From contig VGHJ01000021.1 of assembly GCA_016868295.1 (NCBI GenBank), positions 1-38,258 on the forward strand: DNA of 38,258 nucleotides. The letters are read 5' to 3'. Source of the stretch: Betaproteobacteria bacterium (GTDB lineage Bacteria; Pseudomonadota; Gammaproteobacteria; Burkholderiales; Rhodocyclaceae). Every line of letters begins with the position of its first letter. Positions within the stretch are counted from its first letter, which is position 1. A program made the position numbers and the translations under genes. Positions 8,044 through 18,218 of the stretch are shown piece by piece. The notes under the pieces are model-generated. The model did no database searches. It saw only the letters and a program-made list of their open reading frames with translations, and was not told the DNA's origin.

Positions 8044-8691
8044 TCAACGCAGGCCGGCGACGTAGTCCGAAACGGCCTTGATCTCGGCGTCCGACATCTT
8101 GGCGGCGATCGCGCGCATCATCCTGTTCGGGTCGTTGGCCCGTTCGCCGGAACGGAAGGCCTTCAGCTGCGCATCGGTGTATTCGGAGAACTGGCCGCCT
8201 ATGCGCGGATACTGGACCGGGATGCCGGCGCCGGCCGGGCCATGGCAGGCGGCGCATGCAGGCAGGCCGCGGGCCGCATCGCCGGCACGGTAGAGCTTCT
8301 GAGTGGCCTCGATGGCCTTGGCCTGTGCCTGCCCGTTCTTCTGGGTCTGGGCGGCATACCAGGCGGCGACGTTCCTCATGTCCTGGTCCGAGAGCGCGGC
8401 GACCATGCCGCCCATCACCGGACTGTTGCGCTCGGCCGGCTTGCCGCCGTCGGCCTTGAAATTCTTCAGTTGCTTGTAGAGGTAGTCGGCATGCTGGCCG
8501 GCAAGCTTGGGATTGGTGGCAACGGCGCTGTTGCCGTCCGGATTGTGGCAGGCGGCGCAGACCTGGGCGGCAATTTGCTGGCCCTTGACAGTGTCCCATT
8601 TGGGGGCGGCGGTGGATGTGGGCTTGTCCGCGGCCTGGGCCGTCGCGGCAAACGCAAATGCCAGCGACAGGGCGATGAAACGAAGAACCAT
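8044..8691 (-). CDS. Cytochrome c4, di-haem periplasmic electron carrier
   Basis: 215-residue exported cytochrome with a cleavable Sec signal (about residues 1-20, ending AQA-A) and two similar halves. Each half has one CAACH haem site (C45-H49 and C146-H150). Candidate axial methionines are in NSPVMGGM and in the [10 protein letters not shown] region. Cytochrome c4 shuttles electrons from the bc1 complex to terminal oxidases such as cbb3, or to denitrification enzymes. It is monocistronic: it has its own promoter candidate upstream and a strong terminator downstream. It diverges from engB, a common neighbour in beta- and gammaproteobacteria. Confidence 0.95.
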   Translation of the reverse strand: MVLRFIALSLAFAFAATAQAADKPTSTAAPKWDTVKGQQIAAQVCAACHNPDGNSAVATNPKLAGQHADYLYKQLKNFKADGGKPAERNSPVMGGMVAALSDQDMRNVAAWYAAQTQKNGQAQAKAIEATQKLYRAGDAARGLPACAACHGPAGAGIPVQYPRIGGQFSEYTDAQLKAFRSGERANDPNRMMRAIAAKMSDAEIKAVSDYVAGLR

Positions 8692-8714
8692 GCGAGCGAC
8701 TCCCGAGGGCCTGA

Positions 8715-8742
8715 ATAGTAAAAAACTGTTATTCTATATCAA
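8715..8742 (-). promoter_or_regulatory. Candidate sigma70 promoter of cytochrome c4
   Basis: Minus-strand TTGATA (8742-8737) and TACTAT (8720-8715) with a 16-bp spacer containing a T run. The start would be near 8708, 17 nt before the ATG, with GGGAG as ribosome site. The AT-rich patch is shared with the divergent engB. Confidence 0.5.
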
Positions 8743-8791
8743 CTTACATCAGTGCTGCGCCACGTCTTCCCGGCTTCCCGCCGACGTCCCT

Positions 8792-9393
8792 ATGTCTCTG
8801 TTTGCCAATGCGGTTTTCGAGATCTCTGCGGAGAAACTGAGCGACCTGCCGCCGCCGACCGGCGCCGAGATCGTCTTTGCCGGCCGCTCCAATGCCGGCA
8901 AGTCGAGCGCCATCAATACACTCGCCGGGCAGACGCGCCTCGCCTTCGTCAGCAAGACACCGGGGCGCACGCAGCTCATCAATTTCTTCCGCTTGCGCAA
9001 CGGCGCTTTTCTGGTGGACCTGCCCGGCTACGGTTACGCCGACGTGCCGGAGAAGGTGCGGCGTCACTGGCAGAGCGTGCTGGCGGCCTATTTGGCGCGG
9101 CGCACGAGCATCTGTGGCCTGGTGATGATCATGGATGCCCGCCGGCCATTGACTGACCTCGACCGGCAGATGCTCGAGTGGTTCGGGCCGACCGGCAAGC
9201 CGATTCACATCCTGCTGACGAAAGCCGACAAGCTGACCCGCAACGAAGCCGCCAATGCCCTGCGTGCCACGCGTACGGAAATGGCGCCATGGTCGGATCA
9301 GGTCAGCGCGCAGTTGTTCTCAAGCTTGAAAAAAACGGGCGTCGATGAGGCGGAGTCCGTCATCGGCGCTTGGTTGGAGCATGAAAAAAGAAA

Positions 9394-9406
<13 letters not shown>
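8792..9406 (+). CDS. engB: Ribosome biogenesis GTPase EngB (YihA/YsxC)
   Basis: 204-residue essential small GTPase that assists large-subunit maturation. G1 is GRSNAGKS (31-38), a conserved KTPGRTQ switch I contains G2, G3 is DLPGYG (76-81) and G4 is TKAD (143-146). The C-terminal [11 protein letters not shown] corresponds to the G5 region. The open frame extends upstream through the intergenic region. ATG8792 was chosen because [13 protein letters not shown] is the usual N-terminal form and the length then matches the family. The 3' end of the gene forms one arm of a long GC hairpin that continues into the hemB leader. Confidence 0.95.
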
Positions 9407-10575
<1,169 letters not shown>

Positions 10576-10579
10576 CGCC

Positions 10580-11176
10580 TCAGGCAGGCTGGGAAAGACA
10601 GCCGGCCAGCAGCATCGGCCACTGCTGCGGCCACTGCGCCATCGGCTCGCGAGCGAAGCCGCTCTTGACGAAGAGCTGCCAGCGGCCGATGACATAGCAC
10701 AGGCACAGGTTGGCGGCCGCGGCGGCGTCCTCGCCCTGGGGCAGCTCGTTGCTCGTGGCGGCGATGCGGAGCGCCTGCTTGAGCGCCGCTTCGACGCGAT
10801 CGAGCAGCTGGTTGATGCGCGCCTGCAGGCGATCGTCCTCGTTCACCAGCGCGTCGCCGATCAGCACGCGCGTCAGGCCGCGGTTTTTCTGCGCGAATCC
10901 GAGCAGCAGGGAGACGATGAGTTCCGCCTGCCTCATGCCGGACTGCTCCTCGGCGCCGATCTTGTTGATGACGGAAAACAGGCTGTTCTCGATGAACTCG
11001 ATGAGCCCCTCGTACATCTGCGCCTTGCTGGCGAAGTGACGGTAGAGGGCGGCCTCGGAAACGTCCAGCTTTTTCGCCAGCAGGGCCGTGGTGATCTTCT
11101 CCCCTTTCGGGTCCTGCAGCATCTCGGCGATGGTTTGCAGGATCTGCAGCTTGCGTTCCCCCGATCTGGCGGCCAT
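10580..11176 (-). CDS. slmA: SlmA nucleoid occlusion factor (TetR family)
   Basis: 198-residue TetR-fold DNA-binding protein that blocks FtsZ ring assembly over the nucleoid. The helix-turn-helix is at about residues 25-55 (ITTALLAKKLDVSEAALYRHFASKAQMYEGLIEFIE in two adjoining pieces). LLLGFAQKNRGLTRVL and RINQLLDRVEAAL match SlmA. ATG11176 gives the usual MAxRSGERK start with GAGGGA upstream. An alternative ATG11200 overlaps the stop of the upstream gene by four bases (ATGA) and would add eight residues. It belongs to the argB-nucleotidase-slmA transcription unit and converges with hemB. Confidence 0.88.
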   Translation of the reverse strand: MAARSGERKLQILQTIAEMLQDPKGEKITTALLAKKLDVSEAALYRHFASKAQMYEGLIEFIENSLFSVINKIGAEEQSGMRQAELIVSLLLGFAQKNRGLTRVLIGDALVNEDDRLQARINQLLDRVEAALKQALRIAATSNELPQGEDAAAAANLCLCYVIGRWQLFVKSGFAREPMAQWPQQWPMLLAGCLSQPA

Positions 11177-11196
11177 GGTGGTCCCTCGCTCCCCTG

Positions 11197-12761
<1,565 letters not shown>

Positions 12762-12774
12762 CTAAGCCCTATGG

Positions 12775-12804
12775 AAAAAAAGCGGGAAGCCGCAGCTTCC
12801 CGCT
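12775..12804 (-). terminator. Intrinsic terminator of hsp20
   Basis: A 10-bp perfect stem (12781-12790/12795-12804, AGCGGGAAGC with loop CGCA) is followed on the minus strand by a run of T (12781-12775). It lies between hsp20 and argB, so argB needs its own promoter. Confidence 0.85.
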
Positions 12805-12850
12805 CATGCCGGCCCTCGAGGAGGAGGGGAGGGAAGGGCCGGATCGGGGA

Positions 12851-13270
12851 TCAATCAATAGTCAGTCGCTTTGCCGCGGCGGCTGCCTTCTTCGGCAGGG
12901 TCAACTCGAGCACGCCATCCGTGAACTTCGCCGCGGACTTCGACTCGTCGATGTCCTGGCCGAGCTGGAAGCTGCGCGACACCTTGCCGAAGTAACGTTC
13001 CGTGCGCAGGACGCGCTCACCTTCCTTGACTTCCTTCTCCTGCTTGCGCTCGGCGCTGATCGAAATCACCGAGCCGTCTATATTGACGTGGATGTCTTCC
13101 TTGCGGATGCCCGGCAGTTCGGCATGCACCTTGTAGGCATCGCCCTGCTCCTTGACGTCGATCTTGATCGACGGCACATCGACCGAACTGCCTAAATCGA
13201 CGGGTCGGACGAAGAAGCCGCGGAAAAAATCGTCAAAAGGATCGGAACCGGAACGCACGACATTGGCCAT
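12851..13270 (-). CDS. Small heat-shock protein, Hsp20/alpha-crystallin family
   Basis: 139-residue ATP-independent holdase chaperone. A short N-terminal arm (MANVVRSGSDPFDDFFRGFF) is followed by the alpha-crystallin domain at about residues 33-125 with VHAELPGIRKEDIHVNID, ISAERKQEKE, ERYFGKVSRSFQL and the GVLELTLPK signature. The C-terminal tail is Ala/Lys-rich. A strong AAAGGAG ribosome site precedes ATG13270. The gene has a sigma32-like promoter and its own terminator, so it is a heat-induced single-gene unit. Confidence 0.93.
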   Translation of the reverse strand: MANVVRSGSDPFDDFFRGFFVRPVDLGSSVDVPSIKIDVKEQGDAYKVHAELPGIRKEDIHVNIDGSVISISAERKQEKEVKEGERVLRTERYFGKVSRSFQLGQDIDESKSAAKFTDGVLELTLPKKAAAAAKRLTID

Positions 13271-13310
13271 GATGTCTCCTTTCGCTGTCAGGTTTAAACT
13301 CTCATTCCCA

Positions 13311-13338
13311 ATATAGGTCGGCTCCGCCGCGTTTCAAG
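13311..13338 (-). promoter_or_regulatory. Sigma32 (RpoH) heat-shock promoter of hsp20
   Basis: Minus strand: exact CTTGAAA -35 (13338-13332), 13-bp spacer, then ACCTATAT (13318-13311), six of eight matches to the CCCCATNT -10. A start near 13305 leaves a leader of about 35 nt before hsp20. Confidence 0.7.
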
Positions 13339-13350
13339 GGCGTTCCCCGC

Positions 13351-13581
13351 ATGCATAAAAAATCATATATATCAACATGTTGCAATCTTGGCGACATTTG
13401 CCCCGGATGCGGACGGGCATTTGTCTGCGGCATGGAAGGCGAAAACGGTTGCTGGTGCGCCGGGTTGCCCCCTGCGATCCTTCCTCCCGTGCGCGGGGTG
13501 GGCTGTTTCTGTCCCGAATGCCTGAGAAAAAGAATTGACAGGCTGCCGGTCAGATGCGATGGATCAGGCGAGGCAGGATGA
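13351..13581 (+). CDS. Cysteine-rich CWC family small protein
   Basis: 76 residues with 11 cysteines. The pattern CPGCGRAFVCG (C17, C20, C26), CWCAGLPP (C34, C36) and CFCPECLRKRI (C52, C54, C57) matches the Cys_rich_CWC family, a short conserved protein of unknown role that probably binds zinc. ATG13351 is used for want of a better start; the ribosome site is weak (AAGGGC, about 10 nt upstream). The gene begins only 13 bp from the hsp20 -35 box and diverges from hsp20. Its last 32 bases overlap the convergent nudB end. No function can be given. Confidence 0.7.
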   Translation: MHKKSYISTCCNLGDICPGCGRAFVCGMEGENGCWCAGLPPAILPPVRGVGCFCPECLRKRIDRLPVRCDGSGEAG

Positions 13582-13990
13582 GGATCGCATCGCGGTTGCT
13601 CCACGAAAAAACCGTGCGGGCGGCTTTGCGCCAGTCCAGCCAGCGATAGCCCAGATGCTCCTCCGGGGCGGGGGTGATCGGCACCGCATCCGGCAAGTTC
13701 AGGCTGAAGACGTGCTCGACGTTTTCCGTTACGTCCGGCGCATAGCGATGCCGCCACTGGGGGAAGATTTCATATCGATTGATCAGGCGCCAGTCGATCA
13801 GATTATCCGCACGAACCACAATGCCCGTTTCCTCTTCGACTTCCCGCACCGCGGTGTGGGCAAGCGCCTCCTCGCCCTCCTGGCTGCCGGTGACCGACTG
13901 CCAGTAGCCGGGGTGGGCGGCGCGTTCGAGCAGCAGCACGCGCAAGTCGGGCGTGTGCAGGACGACGAGTACCGATACGGGCTTCTTCAC
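13550..13990 (-). CDS. nudB: Dihydroneopterin triphosphate diphosphatase (Nudix)
   Basis: 146-residue Nudix hydrolase that removes pyrophosphate from dihydroneopterin triphosphate in folate synthesis. The Nudix box spans G35 to I57 with R49-E50 and E53-E54, all key residues present. GYWQSVTGSQE, INRYEIFPQWRHRYAPDVTENVEHVF (cited as a conserved block) and EHLGYRWLDW are typical of NudB in proteobacteria. It starts with GTG13990, overlapping the barstar stop by four bases. In related genomes nudB usually lies near aspS; here a toxin/immunity pair separates them. Confidence 0.88.
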   Translation of the reverse strand: MKKPVSVLVVLHTPDLRVLLLERAAHPGYWQSVTGSQEGEEALAHTAVREVEEETGIVVRADNLIDWRLINRYEIFPQWRHRYAPDVTENVEHVFSLNLPDAVPITPAPEEHLGYRWLDWRKAARTVFSWSNRDAILILPRLIHRI

Positions 13991-14430
13991 TCGATGTCGG
14001 CGAAGGCAGGAACGTCCTCGACGTGTGCGTCGAGCAGCACCCAGAAGGGCACCCGCCTTTCGCGCCAGTGGACTGCTGCGTCTGCGACGACCTGTACGGC
14101 GATGGAAAACTCGCCGCTTCGGCGCACCCGCAGTTCCTCGCTATTCTCCAGGGTCAGCACATAGCCCGGCGCCGGCAGCCAGGACAAATCGTTCAGGCAA
14201 TCGGCCGCCGCATCCCAGTTGCGGCCAAACCATTCCGGGAAGGACAGCGCTGACGACATACGATCGAGCAGGGCTTCCTTGCTGCGTACGCCCTTGAGAT
14301 CGATGCGACGGACCGCCAGACCGGCAGCCGAGGCGGGCGCCAGGAGACGAGGCAAGCCTTCCTGCGGCACGTGGCAGACGCAGGATTTCGTGCTGTCCTT
14401 CAGGAGAGTGGCCGCATGGTCGTGATTCAT
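13987..14430 (-). CDS. Barstar-family ribonuclease inhibitor (immunity protein)
   Basis: 147-residue cytoplasmic inhibitor. Barstar core: IDLKGVRSKEALLDRMSSAL, then FPEWFGRNWDAAADCLNDLSWLP. D73 and D77 occupy the places of barstar Asp35 and Asp39, which plug the RNase active site. YVLTLENSEEL follows. An unusual N-terminal extension of about 35 residues with Cys17/Cys19 (SCVCHV) precedes the domain. It overlaps the upstream RNase gene by four bases (ATGA) and nudB downstream by four (GTGA). Pairing with a secreted guanyl RNase strongly supports an immunity role. Confidence 0.88.
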   Translation of the reverse strand: MNHDHAATLLKDSTKSCVCHVPQEGLPRLLAPASAAGLAVRRIDLKGVRSKEALLDRMSSALSFPEWFGRNWDAAADCLNDLSWLPAPGYVLTLENSEELRVRRSGEFSIAVQVVADAAVHWRERRVPFWVLLDAHVEDVPAFADIE

Positions 14431-14828
14431 TCGACGATCCGCTTGAAACTGCGATAGTGATCGGCAGTGTAATAGTATTCGTTCGATGTTCTCACGTCGG
14501 CGACGGCCCCCGCCCCGGCAACGATGCGGCGCGCGCCCCGGTCGCGCGAACCGGGCGTCCGGACGGTGTATTCCCGGTAGTAGCCGCGTGGCCGGATCGG
14601 CAGGCGCCGTTCGTAATTTCCGAAAGTCGTGCCATCCTTCGAGTAGGGAAACGGACCGCCGCGCTCGATCAAAGCCAAGGTTTCCCGGGCTTCGCGCGGC
14701 AGGGCTTGAATCGAGATTTCATCTACCGCTGGCTGCGGGGCGCGGGCTTGGGCAATGCCCATCACCAGTGCGACCAGCAGGGGGAGCAGCCATCTTGTCC
14801 AGGAGCGGGTACAGTCCATCCGGGGCAT
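14427..14828 (-). CDS. Secreted guanyl-specific ribonuclease (barnase/RNase Sa family)
   Basis: 133-residue exported RNase. A signal peptide of about 29 residues ends at AQARA. The mature part carries LPREARETLALIERGGPFPY, then FGNYERRLP, YYREYTVRTPG, RGARRIV and YYTADHYRSF. By alignment to RNase Sa the catalytic set is E86, R97, R101 and H124, all present. The family cleaves RNA after guanosine. The mature protein has no cysteines, so it lacks the disulfide of Streptomyces RNase Sa. It is the first gene of the RNase-barstar-nudB unit, with four-base overlaps throughout. It may serve in nutrient scavenging or in competition between strains. Confidence 0.88.
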   Translation of the reverse strand: MPRMDCTRSWTRWLLPLLVALVMGIAQARAPQPAVDEISIQALPREARETLALIERGGPFPYSKDGTTFGNYERRLPIRPRGYYREYTVRTPGSRDRGARRIVAGAGAVADVRTSNEYYYTADHYRSFKRIVE

Positions 14829-14847
14829 TATCCCGCATCCGGCCCGG

Positions 14848-15175
14848 TCAGGATCGTCCCGGCTGGATCCCGTATTTCGACAGCATGTTCTGGTAGTAGC
14901 TTGTCAAGGCAGCAATGCGTGGATGCGCGGGGTCGCTGCGGCGCGCGCGATATATGCTGGTAGAGCGCATCGGCCGTGACGTCTTGAGCAGGTGGTCATT
15001 GGGAGCGAGTTCAACGGCGCTGACGACCTTTTCATAGCGGCTCTCGCCAGTGACCATGATAAGACGGTCGAGAGCGGGATGAGATGGTGCGTGCGCAGGT
15101 TCTCGAGCAGATGCTGACCGTCCTGTCCTTCGCCCAGGGCGTAATCGCACAGGATGAGGTCGAATGGGCGCTTTT
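14848..15175 (-). pseudogene. Response regulator receiver remnant, multiply frameshifted
   Basis: On the minus strand 15175-15067 encodes KRPFDLILCDYALGEGQDGQ and HLLENLRTHHLIPLSTV, a CheY-like receiver with the phospho-acceptor Asp in LILCDY. A one-base loss near 15060-15063 shifts the frame; it resumes as IMVTGESRYEKVVSAVELAPNDHLLK. A second one-base loss plus substitutions near 14978-14985 replaces the expected KPFTADALYQ. The 5' part of the receiver and all effector sequence are missing. The last frame runs on to ALTSYYQNMLSKYGIQPG, of unknown origin. It is a dead gene flanked by a repeat element. Confidence 0.75.
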
Positions 15176-15180
15176 ACCCT

Positions 15181-15330
15181 AAAAACCTCACCGCCAAGAC
15201 ACCAAGGGGACGATGTTGCACCAAGATAAATCAGTTACTGCCTTAAGCCCGATCACCCGTCAGGTGACCAGCCACTTTTCTGCAACTCCTTGGTGAACCT
15301 TGGTGTGCTTGGTGCCTTGGTGGTGAAAGC
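15181..15330 (+). repeat. CTTGGTG inverted-repeat element
   Basis: The right arm has four CTTGGTG units at 15289, 15299, 15308 and 15316, with spacers shrinking from 3 to 2 to 1 bases. The left arm has CACCAAG at 15200 and 15219 plus CGCCAAG at 15192. The 20-bp arms 15187-15206 and 15308-15327 are imperfect inverted repeats (about 17 of 20). The centre (15231-15285) has no coding sense. Such CACCAAG-rich palindromic repeats occur between genes in many environmental proteobacteria; their mode of spread is not established. Confidence 0.65.
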
Positions 15331-15348
15331 GAGGAATTGGGGGGGGCT

Positions 15349-15372
15349 GGGCCGCAAGCGGTGTTGCGGCCC
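15349..15372 (-). terminator. Hairpin after aspS, possible terminator
   Basis: A perfect 9-bp stem (15349-15357/15364-15372, GGGCCGCAA) with a 6-nt loop starts 4 bp after the aspS stop. On the minus strand it is followed by a C run rather than T, so it is not a standard intrinsic terminator. Confidence 0.4.
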
Positions 15373-15376
15373 GGGG

Positions 15377-17173
15377 TCAGACGCCTTTTGCCTGTTCGGC
15401 CTGTCTTAGCCGAATGTGCAGATCGCGCAATTGCCTTTCGTCCACCGGACCCGGCGCGCTGGTCAGCAGGCATTGGGCGCGCTGGGTCTTGGGGAAGGCG
15501 ATCACGTCGCGGATGGATTCGGCGCCTGTCATCATGGTAACGATGCGGTCGAGGCCGAAGGCGAGGCCGCCGTGCGGCGGCGCACCGTACTTGAGTGCGT
15601 CGAGCAGGAAGCCGAATTTCTGTTCCGCCTCTTCTGCGCCGATGGCGAGCGCACGGAACACCTTCGACTGGACTTCCTCGCGGTGGATACGCACGGAGCC
15701 GCCGCCGATCTCCCAGCCGTTGAGTGCCAGGTCGTAGGCCTTGGCCAGGCATTTCCCCGGATCGCTGTCGATGAACGCCTCGTGGCCGTCTTTGGGCGAG
15801 GTGAAGGGATGGTGCAGGGCGACCCAGCGCTTCTCTTCCTCGTCGTACTCGAACATCGGAAAGTCGACCACCCATAGCGGGCGCCAGCCGTTTTCCAGAT
15901 AGCCTGCCGCCGCGCCCTTCTCGTGGCCGATCTTGACGCGCAGCGCGCCGAGGGCGTCGTTCACGATCTTGGCGCGGTCGGCGCCGAAGAACACCAGGTC
16001 GCCATCGACGGCGCCTGTGCGCTCGATGATTTGAGAAATGATGTCGGCGGTGAGGAACTTCAGGATAGGTGATTGCAGGCCGTCGACCCCTTTTGCCTTG
16101 TCGTTGACCTTGATGTAGGCGAGGCCCTTGGCGCCGTAGATGCCGACGAAGGCGGTGAAATCGTCGATTTCCTTGCGCGTGAAACTGCCGCCACCCGGGA
16201 TGCGCAGGGCGGCGACGCGTCCGTCGGCCAGTTCGGCCGCCGCGCGGAACACCTTGAAGTCCACCGTCTTCATGAGGTCGGTGAGTTCGGTGAACTCGAG
16301 CTTGACGCGCAGGTCCGGCTTGTCCGAGCCAAAGCGGGCCATGGCATCGGCGTGACCGAGGCGCGGGAAGGGGTTCGGCAGATCGACGTCCAGGGCTTCC
16401 TTGAAGACGGTGCGGATCAACTCCTCCATGATCGCCGTGATCTCGGTCTCGGTCAGGAAGGAGGTCTCGATATCGACTTGGGTGAATTCAGGCTGGCGGT
16501 CGGCACGCAGGTCCTCGTCGCGGAAGCACTTGGTGATCTGGTAATAGCGGTCGTAGCCGGCCACCATCAGCAGCTGCTTGAACAGCTGTGGCGACTGCGG
16601 CAGGGCGAAAAACTGGCCGGCGTGCACACGGGAGGGCACGAGATAGTCGCGCGCGCCCTCGGGAGTGGACTTGGTGAGCATCGGCGTTTCGATGTCGATG
16701 AAACCCTGCGCATCGAGGAAGCGGCGAAAGGCCATTGCCACCTTGTAGCGCAGCATCATGTTCTTCTGCATCTGCGGCCTGCGCAGATCGATCACCCGGT
16801 GCGTCAGCCTCACGTTTTCCGAGAGGTGGTCGTCATCGAGTTGAAAGGGCGGCGTGGCCGCAACGTTGAGGATCTCGATGTCCTGGGCCAGCACCTCGAT
16901 CTCGCCGCTGGTGAGGTTGGGGTTGGCCGTGCCTTCGGGACGGCGGCGCACCAGGCCTGTGACCTTGAGGACGAACTCGTTGCGGATGCGTTCCGCCGTG
17001 GCAAACGTTTCCTTGCGGTCCGGGTCGCACACGACCTGGACGAGCCCCTCGCGGTCGCGCAGGTCGATGAAGATGACGCCGCCGTGGTCGCGGCGGCGAT
17101 GCGCCCAGCCGCACAGGGTTACGTTCTGGTCCAGTTGCGCGGCATTGACGAGTCCGCAATAGTGAGTACGCAT
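15377..17173 (-). CDS. aspS: Aspartyl-tRNA synthetase
   Basis: 598-residue class IIb synthetase. It has an N-terminal OB-fold anticodon domain (about residues 1-105; [20 protein letters not shown]). The catalytic core has motif 2 ([18 protein letters not shown]) and motif 3 ([27 protein letters not shown]). The bacterial GAD insertion lies at about 285-420. Length is normal. Whether it is discriminating or also charges tRNA-Asn cannot be decided here. It follows DUF502 by 44 bases on the same strand, and that gene overlaps fmdB, so the three form an operon. Confidence 0.97.
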   Translation of the reverse strand: MRTHYCGLVNAAQLDQNVTLCGWAHRRRDHGGVIFIDLRDREGLVQVVCDPDRKETFATAERIRNEFVLKVTGLVRRRPEGTANPNLTSGEIEVLAQDIEILNVAATPPFQLDDDHLSENVRLTHRVIDLRRPQMQKNMMLRYKVAMAFRRFLDAQGFIDIETPMLTKSTPEGARDYLVPSRVHAGQFFALPQSPQLFKQLLMVAGYDRYYQITKCFRDEDLRADRQPEFTQVDIETSFLTETEITAIMEELIRTVFKEALDVDLPNPFPRLGHADAMARFGSDKPDLRVKLEFTELTDLMKTVDFKVFRAAAELADGRVAALRIPGGGSFTRKEIDDFTAFVGIYGAKGLAYIKVNDKAKGVDGLQSPILKFLTADIISQIIERTGAVDGDLVFFGADRAKIVNDALGALRVKIGHEKGAAAGYLENGWRPLWVVDFPMFEYDEEEKRWVALHHPFTSPKDGHEAFIDSDPGKCLAKAYDLALNGWEIGGGSVRIHREEVQSKVFRALAIGAEEAEQKFGFLLDALKYGAPPHGGLAFGLDRIVTMMTGAESIRDVIAFPKTQRAQCLLTSAPGPVDERQLRDLHIRLRQAEQAKGV

Positions 17174-17217
17174 TGAATGGTGCCCGGAAAAAAGCCGCTA
17201 CTGCGGCGCGTTATCGA

Positions 17218-17838
17218 TTATTGGTTCTGTGCCCGACCGGCGGGGTTGCGCAGCGGAGGTGCCACGACACCCATCGAGATGATGTATTTGAGGGCTTCGT
17301 CGACGCTCATGTCGAGTTCGACGATGTCCTTGCGCGGCACCATGAGGAAAAAGCCGGACGTCGGGTTCGGGGTGGTCGGCACATAGACGCTGACATAGTC
17401 CCCTCGGAGATGATTGACGACATCGCCGCCAGGCTGACCCGTCAGGAAGGCAATCGTCCAGACACCCTCTCTGGGGTATTGCACGAGCAAGGCTTTGCGG
17501 AAGGCTTCACCGCTGGACGAAAAGAGCGTGTCGGACACCTGCTTGACGCTGTAATAGACCGACTTGACCACCGGTATGCGCGCCAGCACCCCTTCCCAGA
17601 ATCGCAACAGGCGCTGGCCGATGATGTTGGCGGTGACGACGCCCGTCAGGAACACCACCAGCAGCGTGGCAATCACGCCGATGCCGGGAATGTAGATGCC
17701 GAGGAGGCTCTCCGGCCGAATGGCCGCCGGCAGCAGAAGCAGCGTCTGGTCCATCGTGCGGACGATGAGCGTCAGCACCCAGGCGGTGATCGCCAGGGGG
17801 ACCCAGATCAGCAGGCCCGTGATGAAGTATTTTTTCAT
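17218..17838 (-). CDS. DUF502 family membrane protein
   Basis: 206 residues with two N-terminal membrane helices (about 5-27 and 52-75) and a soluble C-terminal domain. Family segments are TGLLIWVPLAITAWVL, GVIATLLVVFLTGVVTANIIGQRLL, RIPVVKSVYYSVKQVSDTL, VYVPTTPNPTSGFF and MSVDEALKYIISMGVV. The start ATG17838 overlaps the fmdB stop (ATGA), which decides against a start eight codons upstream. The family is a conserved neighbour of aspS in betaproteobacteria but has no proven role. Confidence 0.88.
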   Translation of the reverse strand: MKKYFITGLLIWVPLAITAWVLTLIVRTMDQTLLLLPAAIRPESLLGIYIPGIGVIATLLVVFLTGVVTANIIGQRLLRFWEGVLARIPVVKSVYYSVKQVSDTLFSSSGEAFRKALLVQYPREGVWTIAFLTGQPGGDVVNHLRGDYVSVYVPTTPNPTSGFFLMVPRKDIVELDMSVDEALKYIISMGVVAPPLRNPAGRAQNQ

Positions 17839-18107
17839 CCGTTGCCGGCGCAGGCGCACCCGTTACAGCTTGGGCCTGGCGCCGGCGAGTTGCCGCTATC
17901 CTTGCCGGCTTCCGGCTTGGCTGCACAGCCCTTGAAGTCCGTGGCATACCAGCCGCTGCCCTTGAGCTGAAAACCGGCGGCGGTGAGCATTTTGCTGAAT
18001 GATTCCTTGCCGCACTCCGGGCAGGTCGTCAGCGGCGAGTCGTTCAGTTTTTGCAGGAATTCCTTCTGGAACCCGCAGGTGCCGCAGCGATATTCATAGA
18101 TCGGCAT
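17835..18107 (-). CDS. FmdB-type zinc ribbon protein
   Basis: 90-residue putative regulatory protein with the FmdB zinc ribbon MPIYEYRCGTCG...CPECG (C8, C11, C29, C32). Next comes the usual SKMLTAAGFQLKGSGWYATDF, and the tail is Cys/Gly-rich and disordered. ATG18107 has GGAGA upstream and a perfect TATAAT further up, so longer frames are discarded. It is the first gene of the fmdB-DUF502-aspS unit. Function in betaproteobacteria is unknown. Confidence 0.85.
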   Translation of the reverse strand: MPIYEYRCGTCGFQKEFLQKLNDSPLTTCPECGKESFSKMLTAAGFQLKGSGWYATDFKGCAAKPEAGKDSGNSPAPGPSCNGCACAGNG

Positions 18108-18128
18108 GGCAGTCTCCAAAAACATTGA

Positions 18129-18156
18129 ATTATATCCTAACGCCTTGCGCTGAAAG
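18129..18156 (-). promoter_or_regulatory. Candidate promoter of fmdB-DUF502-aspS
   Basis: Minus strand: perfect TATAAT (18134-18129), preceded after 16 bp by a weak -35 candidate CTTTCA (18156-18151). A start near 18122 gives a leader of about 15 nt. The -10 is convincing, the -35 is not. Confidence 0.5.
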
Positions 18157-18218
18157 CGCAATTCCCCGGGAGAGGCATTACATGCCCTCGCCTTGGCTTT
18201 TTTCAAGGTGGAGAGGGA

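Noticed and set aside
13271-13310. ROSE-type RNA thermometer in the hsp20 leader
   Set aside because: The leader is only about 35 nt and the AAAGGAG ribosome site has no convincing pairing partner; heat control is better explained by the sigma32-like promoter.
15289-15322. Short regularly repeated CTTGGTG units as a possible CRISPR or iteron array
   Set aside because: Units are 7 bases with 1-3 base spacers and have an inverted partner arm; there are no unique spacers, no cas genes and no replication gene.
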